From contig JAYQPI010000001.1 in assembly GCA_038145245.1 (NCBI GenBank), positions 28,137 through 92,136 of the forward strand: a DNA stretch of 64,000 nt. Direction: 5' to 3'. Below are positions 60,363-64,000 of this stretch, piece by piece; the first letter of the stretch is position 1; every line of letters begins with the position of its first letter. The position numbers and the translations under genes are program-made. The DNA is from Fontibacterium sp038145245 (lineage in GTDB: Bacteria; Pseudomonadota; Alphaproteobacteria; Pelagibacterales; Pelagibacteraceae). The notes under the pieces are model-generated. The model saw nothing but the letters and a program-made list of their open reading frames with translations. It had not been told where the DNA came from and made no database searches.

Positions 60363-60472
60363 GAGTATTGTTTAAAATATTATACGAGTCTCATATTAAA
60401 AAAGTAAAGTATTACTGACGAATTTGATAGTTTTTTTAATTAGTATTTCTTTTAAATAAATTAATTAAGTTG

Positions 60473-60478
60473 TATAAC
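60473..60478 (+). promoter_or_regulatory. Candidate -10 for tRNA-Pro/coaD
   Basis: TATAAC lies 10 nt before the 5' end of the mature tRNA-Pro, giving a start site a few nt upstream of it. A partial -35 (TTTTAA at 60450-60455) is 17 nt away. The 126-nt gap between the Fe-S scaffold-like gene and this tRNA holds nothing else that I can name. Confidence 0.35.
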
Positions 60479-60488
60479 AGCACAGTTT

Positions 60489-60565
60489 CGGGGCATAGCG
60501 CAGTCTGGTAGCGCATTTGGTTTGGGACCAAAGGGTCGCAAGTTCGAATCTTGCTGCCCCGACCA
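60489..60565 (+). tRNA. tRNA-Pro (TGG)
   Basis: Acceptor strands CGGGGCA and TGCCCCG pair fully; the C1-G72 pair is the usual proline identity mark. Discriminator A, encoded CCA. The T loop is TTCGAAT. The anticodon stem TTTGG/CCAAA closes the loop TTTGGGA with anticodon TGG. The coaD ATG is 7 nt after the CCA. Confidence 0.97.
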
Positions 60566-60572
60566 TTAAAAA

Positions 60573-61067
60573 ATGAAAAGAATTGGTTTATATCCTGGCA
60601 CATTTGATCCAATAACTTTTGGACATATTGATATTATTAAACGAGCAGCAAGTATTGTTGATTATCTTTATATTGGAATACCTTCTATTAATAAGAAAAA
60701 GACAATTTTTTCATCTTTAGAAAGAGTTTCTTTAGTTAAAAAAGTAATCGCTTCATTTCCTGCCGATATTAGAAAAAAAATAAAAGTAGTATCGTTTTCA
60801 GGTCTTACTACAAGTTATTGCAAAAAAATTTCAGCAAATATTATTTTTAGAGGTTTAAGAGTTGTTTCTGACTTTGAATATGAATTTCAGTTAGCGGGTA
60901 TGAATCATAAATTAAATAAGAATCTCGAAACAGTTTTTTTGATGGCAGATATTGAAAATCAAATTATTTCATCAAATTTCGTTAAAGAAATTGCAAATTT
61001 AAAAGGAGATTTGATGCAATTTGTTCCAAACATTGTTATCAAAGCTTTGAAAACTAAATTTAAATAA
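60573..61067 (+). CDS. coaD: Phosphopantetheine adenylyltransferase
   Basis: A 164-residue CoaD, the fourth enzyme of coenzyme A synthesis, continuing from the pantothenate made by PanC. The nucleotidyltransferase motif is GLYPGTFDPITFGHIDIIKR; FSGLTTSYCKKISANIIFRG and LRVVSDFEYEFQLAGMNHKL follow, and SSNFVKEIANLKGD is the second ATP motif. Translation starts 7 nt after tRNA-Pro. The stop shares one base with the cyclophilin start (TAATG). Confidence 0.97.
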   Translation: MKRIGLYPGTFDPITFGHIDIIKRAASIVDYLYIGIPSINKKKTIFSSLERVSLVKKVIASFPADIRKKIKVVSFSGLTTSYCKKISANIIFRGLRVVSDFEYEFQLAGMNHKLNKNLETVFLMADIENQIISSNFVKEIANLKGDLMQFVPNIVIKALKTKFK

Positions 61068-61630
61068 TGTTTAAAAAAGTTCTAATATTTTTAACTTTAT
61101 TTCTATTTTCTTTTTCAACTAATATTAAATCTAAAGAAAGATCTATTATGATAATGAAATTAAAATACGGTGAAGTTAAAATTGAATTATTCGATGAGAT
61201 TGCACCTAATCACGTAAAAAGAATAAAATCACTAGCAAATTCAGAAAAATATGATGGCGTTGCTTTTCACAGAGTCATTGACGGTTTTATGGCTCAAACT
61301 GGTGATGTTAAATTTGGAAATACAAAATTAGATTTTAATGCTCAGATGGTTGGCACCGGTGGATCGGATCTTCCAGATTTAAAAGCTGAATTTAATAATA
61401 TTCCCCATCAACGAGGAGTTTTGTCGATGGCAAGATCACAAAGTCCTGACAGTGCTAATAGTCAATTTTTTATCTGTTTTGACTCTCATCCTCATTTAGA
61501 TAGAAATTATACTGCCTTCGGTAGAGTTATTAGCGGAATGGAATTTGTTGATAAAATTAAAAAAGGGGCTCCAGGATCTGGAGTGGTTGAAAATCCGGAC
61601 ATTATTATAAGTCTTCGATCGTCAAAATAA
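61067..61630 (+). CDS. ppi: Peptidyl-prolyl cis-trans isomerase, cyclophilin type, exported
   Basis: A 187-residue cyclophilin with an N-terminal signal peptide (MFKKVLIFLTLFLFSFSTNI, cut near SKE), so it acts in the periplasm. Core motifs: GVAFHRVIDGFMAQTGDVKF (catalytic Arg and the FMAQ strand), RGVLSMARSQSPDSANSQFF, HLDRNYTAFGRVISGMEFVD. The bacterial Trp/Phe position fits non-eukaryotic cyclophilins. It is coupled to coaD by one shared base, with tgt 9 nt downstream, an order seen in other alphaproteobacteria. Confidence 0.93.
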   Translation: MFKKVLIFLTLFLFSFSTNIKSKERSIMIMKLKYGEVKIELFDEIAPNHVKRIKSLANSEKYDGVAFHRVIDGFMAQTGDVKFGNTKLDFNAQMVGTGGSDLPDLKAEFNNIPHQRGVLSMARSQSPDSANSQFFICFDSHPHLDRNYTAFGRVISGMEFVDKIKKGAPGSGVVENPDIIISLRSSK

Positions 61631-61639
61631 AAAGTAATA

Positions 61640-62755
61640 ATGAAATCTATTTCATTTAATTTATTAAATGAAAGCCATGGTGCTCGCTTAGGAAAAATTA
61701 AAACTCCTAGAGGAGATATCGATACACCAGCTTTTATGCCTGTTGGAACAGCAGGAACTGTTAAAGCTATGTATATTGATCAAGTTAAAAACTGCGGATC
61801 GCAAATTATTTTAGGAAATACTTATCATTTAATGTTAAGGCCTGGAGTTGAGCGTATAAAACAAGCAGGTGGACTCCATAATTTTATGAATTGTCCTATG
61901 CCAATACTTACAGACTCCGGTGGTTTTCAGGTGATGTCTTTATCAAAAATTTCAAAAGTAACTGAAGATGGGGTTGAGTTTAGCTCGCATATAGATGGTA
62001 AAAAGTTTTTCTTAACACCAGAAGAAAGCATACAAGTTCAATTAGATTTAAACTCTGACATTGTTATGGTGTTTGATGAATGTCCTAAGTATTCAGCTGA
62101 GAAAGATAAAATTAAAAAATCTATGGATTTATCTCTGAGATGGGCTGAGCGATGCAAAAAGAAATTTGGCAAACAAGAGTCCAAATGGCTATTTGGAATA
62201 ACTCAGGGTGGAATTTTTCCAGATCTTAGAAAAGAATGTTTAAAAAAATTAATAGATATTGGCTTTGATGGTTATGCGTTGGGAGGACTTGCTGTTGGTG
62301 AAAACCAGTCTGAAATGTTTGAGGCTGTTGAAGCTGTTCAAGATTTATTACCTAAAGATAAACCTCATTATTTAATGGGGGTTGGAATGCCACAAGATAT
62401 CCTAGGAGCAGTCAAAAGAGGGATTGATATGTTTGATTGTGTTTTACCAACAAGATCTGGAAGGACAGGGCTTGCATTTACTTGGAATGGAAGAGTTAAT
62501 ATTAGAAACGCAAAGTATGCAAAAGATGAAGATCCTTTAGACAAATCAATAGATTGTCCTGCTTCAAATTCTTATTCTAAAAATTATTTAAACCATTTAG
62601 TAAATTCTAATGAGATACTTGGCTCCATGCTTTTGACTTGGCATAATATTGCTTTTTATCAGGACTTAATGAAGAAAATTAGACAGGCAATAAAAGAAAA
62701 TAAATTTGAAGAATTCTACAAAAAACACTTCGAATTGTTCAATGAAGTTAATTAA
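61640..62755 (+). CDS. tgt: Queuine tRNA-ribosyltransferase, zinc-site variant
   Basis: A 371-residue Tgt that inserts preQ1 at position 34 of GUN-anticodon tRNAs. Catalytic parts are intact: LGNTYHLMLRPG, PILTDSGGFQVMSL (Asp), KVTEDGVEFSSHIDGK, DIVMVFDECPKY, GYALGGLAVGENQSEM and FDCVLPTRSGRTGLAF (nucleophile Asp in DCVLPTR). The zinc site is altered: the usual CxCxxC aligns with Ile304, Cys306 and Ser309 (DKSIDCPASNSYSKNYL), so only one of three Cys remains; the His ligand in TWHNIAFY is present. The surrounding residues align without gaps. Confidence 0.95.
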   Translation: MKSISFNLLNESHGARLGKIKTPRGDIDTPAFMPVGTAGTVKAMYIDQVKNCGSQIILGNTYHLMLRPGVERIKQAGGLHNFMNCPMPILTDSGGFQVMSLSKISKVTEDGVEFSSHIDGKKFFLTPEESIQVQLDLNSDIVMVFDECPKYSAEKDKIKKSMDLSLRWAERCKKKFGKQESKWLFGITQGGIFPDLRKECLKKLIDIGFDGYALGGLAVGENQSEMFEAVEAVQDLLPKDKPHYLMGVGMPQDILGAVKRGIDMFDCVLPTRSGRTGLAFTWNGRVNIRNAKYAKDEDPLDKSIDCPASNSYSKNYLNHLVNSNEILGSMLLTWHNIAFYQDLMKKIRQAIKENKFEEFYKKHFELFNEVN

Positions 62756-62759
62756 AAAA

Positions 62760-62790
62760 TTGCTTTAAAGAACGGATTAAACTATATAAA
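62760..62790 (+). promoter_or_regulatory. Candidate promoter for tRNA-Lys
   Basis: TTGCTT (62760-62765) is followed after 17 nt by TATATA (62783-62788), with TATAAA overlapping at 62785-62790. A start site 7 nt downstream would be about 8 nt before the tRNA 5' end. The -35 matches consensus at only its first three bases. Confidence 0.4.
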
Positions 62791-62803
62791 ACCTTGCATT
62801 AAT

Positions 62804-62879
<76 letters not shown>

Positions 62880-62880
62880 T

Positions 62881-63096
62881 TTATTGTAATTGAAAAATCA
62901 CAGCCCAAAAAACAACAAATATAACGAATACCGTAAATAGTTTAGCGTTAGAATTATCATTTTTATTGTACTCAAAGCATCTAACTAATAGATTTTTTTC
63001 ATTAACTAAATTCATCTTTTTAAAAATAGTAATTAAAATAAATAGAATAAAAAGTGAGTAAATAGAAAAGTAAAAAAGTGAATAGATATATTTCAT
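62881..63096 (-). CDS. Small two-helix membrane protein, unknown
   Basis: A 71-residue protein with an N-terminal hydrophobic helix (IYSLFILFILITIF), a short charged middle (NEKNLLVRCFEYNKNDNSNA) and a C-terminal hydrophobic helix (LFTVFVIFVVFWAVIFQL). I do not recognise it. It lies between tRNA-Lys and the M48 gene, 18 nt downstream of the latter on the same strand, so it may be co-transcribed with that peptidase. Small size and AT-rich composition leave some doubt that it is translated. Confidence 0.55.
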   Translation of the reverse strand: MKYIYSLFYFSIYSLFILFILITIFKKMNLVNEKNLLVRCFEYNKNDNSNAKLFTVFVIFVVFWAVIFQLQ

Positions 63097-63114
63097 TTTT
63101 TAAATATCTAAATA

Positions 63115-63948
63115 TTAGAGATTTTGAATTTTTGGATATTCAATTTTAACTTTTGGTATCCACAATCTTAAATCATTTATTCTTGTGCCTGAAGAAGGGT
63201 GGGTGCTTAAAAATTGTGGAGGCTCTTTTCCTTTCATTTTTTCTTGCATACGTTCCCATAATTGAACAGCACCTGCAGGATCATAACCAGCTAAATTTGC
63301 AAAAATAATTCCAAGATAATCTGCTTCAGATTCTTGATGACGACTAAATGGATTAAAAATACCAAGTTGAACAATATCCATGCCTGTTGTTTGTCCAACA
63401 GTATTTCTTGTTCTTGAAATAGCTCCTCCTAAAGCAATATCAGCAGCCATAGTTCCAATATTGATTGCAAGAGCTGCACTTGCTCTCTCCAAAGAGTGTC
63501 TTGCTACTGCGTGCGCAATTTCATGTCCCATAACTGCTGCAAGGCCATTTTCATCTTTAGTAACTTCTAATATTCCACTATAGACGGCAATTTTACCACC
63601 AGGCATACACCAAGCGTTTAATGTTTTTGGATCATTAATTAAAATATATTCCCAGTCATAGTTCTGTGTTGGATCCTTTAAATTATTACTTTTAAAATAA
63701 TGTCTAATTGCTTTTTCAAGCTTTTGACCAACATTAATAATCGGATTTAATTTATCACTATCAGTAATTAATTTAGCTTTTTCCTTAACTTGTTTATAAG
63801 CACCAATAGCTTGGCTGTTAATCATAGATTCGGGCAAAGCCGTGAATTGAGACCTTCCTGTAATTGGAGCTGTAGAGCATCCTGCTAATAAAAACCCACC
63901 ACAACAACAAGTGGTTAAAGATAAGAAATCTCTTCTATTTATTTTCAT
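63115..63948 (-). CDS. M48-family metallopeptidase, exported lipoprotein
   Basis: A 277-residue zinc peptidase read from the ATG at 63948 (the TTG one codon upstream is less likely). The N-terminus NRRDFLSL looks like a twin-arginine signal and is followed by a lipobox (FLLAGC, Cys24), so it is probably an envelope lipoprotein. The zinc motif HEIAH is at 142-146 (AAVMGHEIAHAVARHS), with the third ligand Glu in SRHQESEADYLGI and FLSTHPSSGTRI near the end. It resembles the BepA/LoiP group that degrades misassembled outer-membrane proteins. Upstream, 63949-64000 shows nothing recognisable. Confidence 0.9.
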   Translation of the reverse strand: MKINRRDFLSLTTCCCGGFLLAGCSTAPITGRSQFTALPESMINSQAIGAYKQVKEKAKLITDSDKLNPIINVGQKLEKAIRHYFKSNNLKDPTQNYDWEYILINDPKTLNAWCMPGGKIAVYSGILEVTKDENGLAAVMGHEIAHAVARHSLERASAALAINIGTMAADIALGGAISRTRNTVGQTTGMDIVQLGIFNPFSRHQESEADYLGIIFANLAGYDPAGAVQLWERMQEKMKGKEPPQFLSTHPSSGTRINDLRLWIPKVKIEYPKIQNL

Positions 63949-64000
63949 CAAATTTTAAATATTTTAACTGTGAATTTAGACAACAAAATGTTATTTCTAA

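Noticed and set aside
60363..60488. Hidden small gene or ncRNA in the 126-nt gap before tRNA-Pro
   Set aside because: No credible frame or stable structure; only a candidate -10 for the tRNA is visible.

Overview
The window is a dense, strongly AT-rich stretch of bacterial chromosome: about 76 protein genes, four tRNA genes, no rRNA, no insertion sequence, no phage gene and no CRISPR array. The gene content and order point to an alphaproteobacterium with a streamlined genome. Evidence is the C4-pathway 5-aminolevulinate synthase, the rsh-pyrE-pdxJ-acpS-lepB-rnc-era-recO-parC run, the pyrB-pyrC'-plsY block beside gatCAB, the nrdR-ribD-ribE-ribB-ribH-nusB run, and ihfA followed by a merR-type gene. 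Low GC and very short intergenic spaces fit the Pelagibacterales (SAR11) or the HIMB59/AEGEAN-169-like lineages. Having both panC (vitamin B5) and pdxJ (vitamin B6) argues against a typical SAR11 group Ia strain, which is reported to lack these routes. This placement is inference; no 16S gene is present.

Layout. 1-2.2 kb: end of the ribosomal-protein operon (rpoA 3' end, rplQ), then a fluoride channel and a pseudouridine synthase. 2.2-3.6 kb, minus strand: lipB, panC. 3.7-8.7 kb: galU, ugd, clpS, clpA and a small unknown gene. 8.7-15.1 kb, minus strand: RidA-like, topA, plsY, pyrC' (metal ligands lost), pyrB, ruvX. 15.2-23.3 kb: gatCAB, an O-methyltransferase, trhO, a peroxiredoxin, a small family protein, typA, a pirin. 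23.3-27.2 kb: Gdx-type SMR exporter and a small secreted protein, tRNA-Ser with an unknown membrane protein, and a lytic transglycosylase. 27.2-38.1 kb: dapA, smpB, folK, then a nearly gapless run from rsh to parC and a flavin reductase. 38.1-40.4 kb: divergent hemB and hemA. 40.4-46.2 kb: rpiB, glyA, nrdR, riboflavin genes, nusB. 46.3-53.3 kb: H+-pyrophosphatase, bamE-like lipoprotein, rpmF, plsX, ihfA, merR, rpmG, chorismate mutase, ctaA, rplM, rpsI. 53.4-58.4 kb: argC, hom, glpX, recJ. 58.5-64 kb: tRNA-Glu, FAH-family hydrolase, glutathione peroxidase, an Fe-S scaffold-like protein, tRNA-Pro, coaD, cyclophilin, tgt, tRNA-Lys, a small membrane protein and an M48 lipoprotein peptidase.

How it works together: the window carries core functions, namely pyrimidine synthesis (pyrB, pyrC', pyrE), riboflavin synthesis, heme synthesis and heme A (hemA, hemB, ctaA), lysine/threonine/arginine steps (dapA, hom, argC), envelope building (plsX, plsY, galU, ugd, slt, bamE, lepB), translation and tRNA modification, stringent response, and oxidative-stress proteins (Prx5, Gpx).

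I found no convincing undescribed multi-gene system. What deserves a second look is reductive: enzymes that keep their fold but lose catalytic or metal-binding residues (PyrC', the GTP cyclohydrolase half of RibB, Tgt zinc site, NrdR zinc ribbon), a shortened Rsh, a missing fabH between plsX and ihfA, tRNA genes sitting 5-8 nt upstream of start codons, near absence of Shine-Dalgarno motifs, and convergent genes with no room for terminators. No stretch over 300 bases lacks a gene; the largest gaps are about 125 bases.
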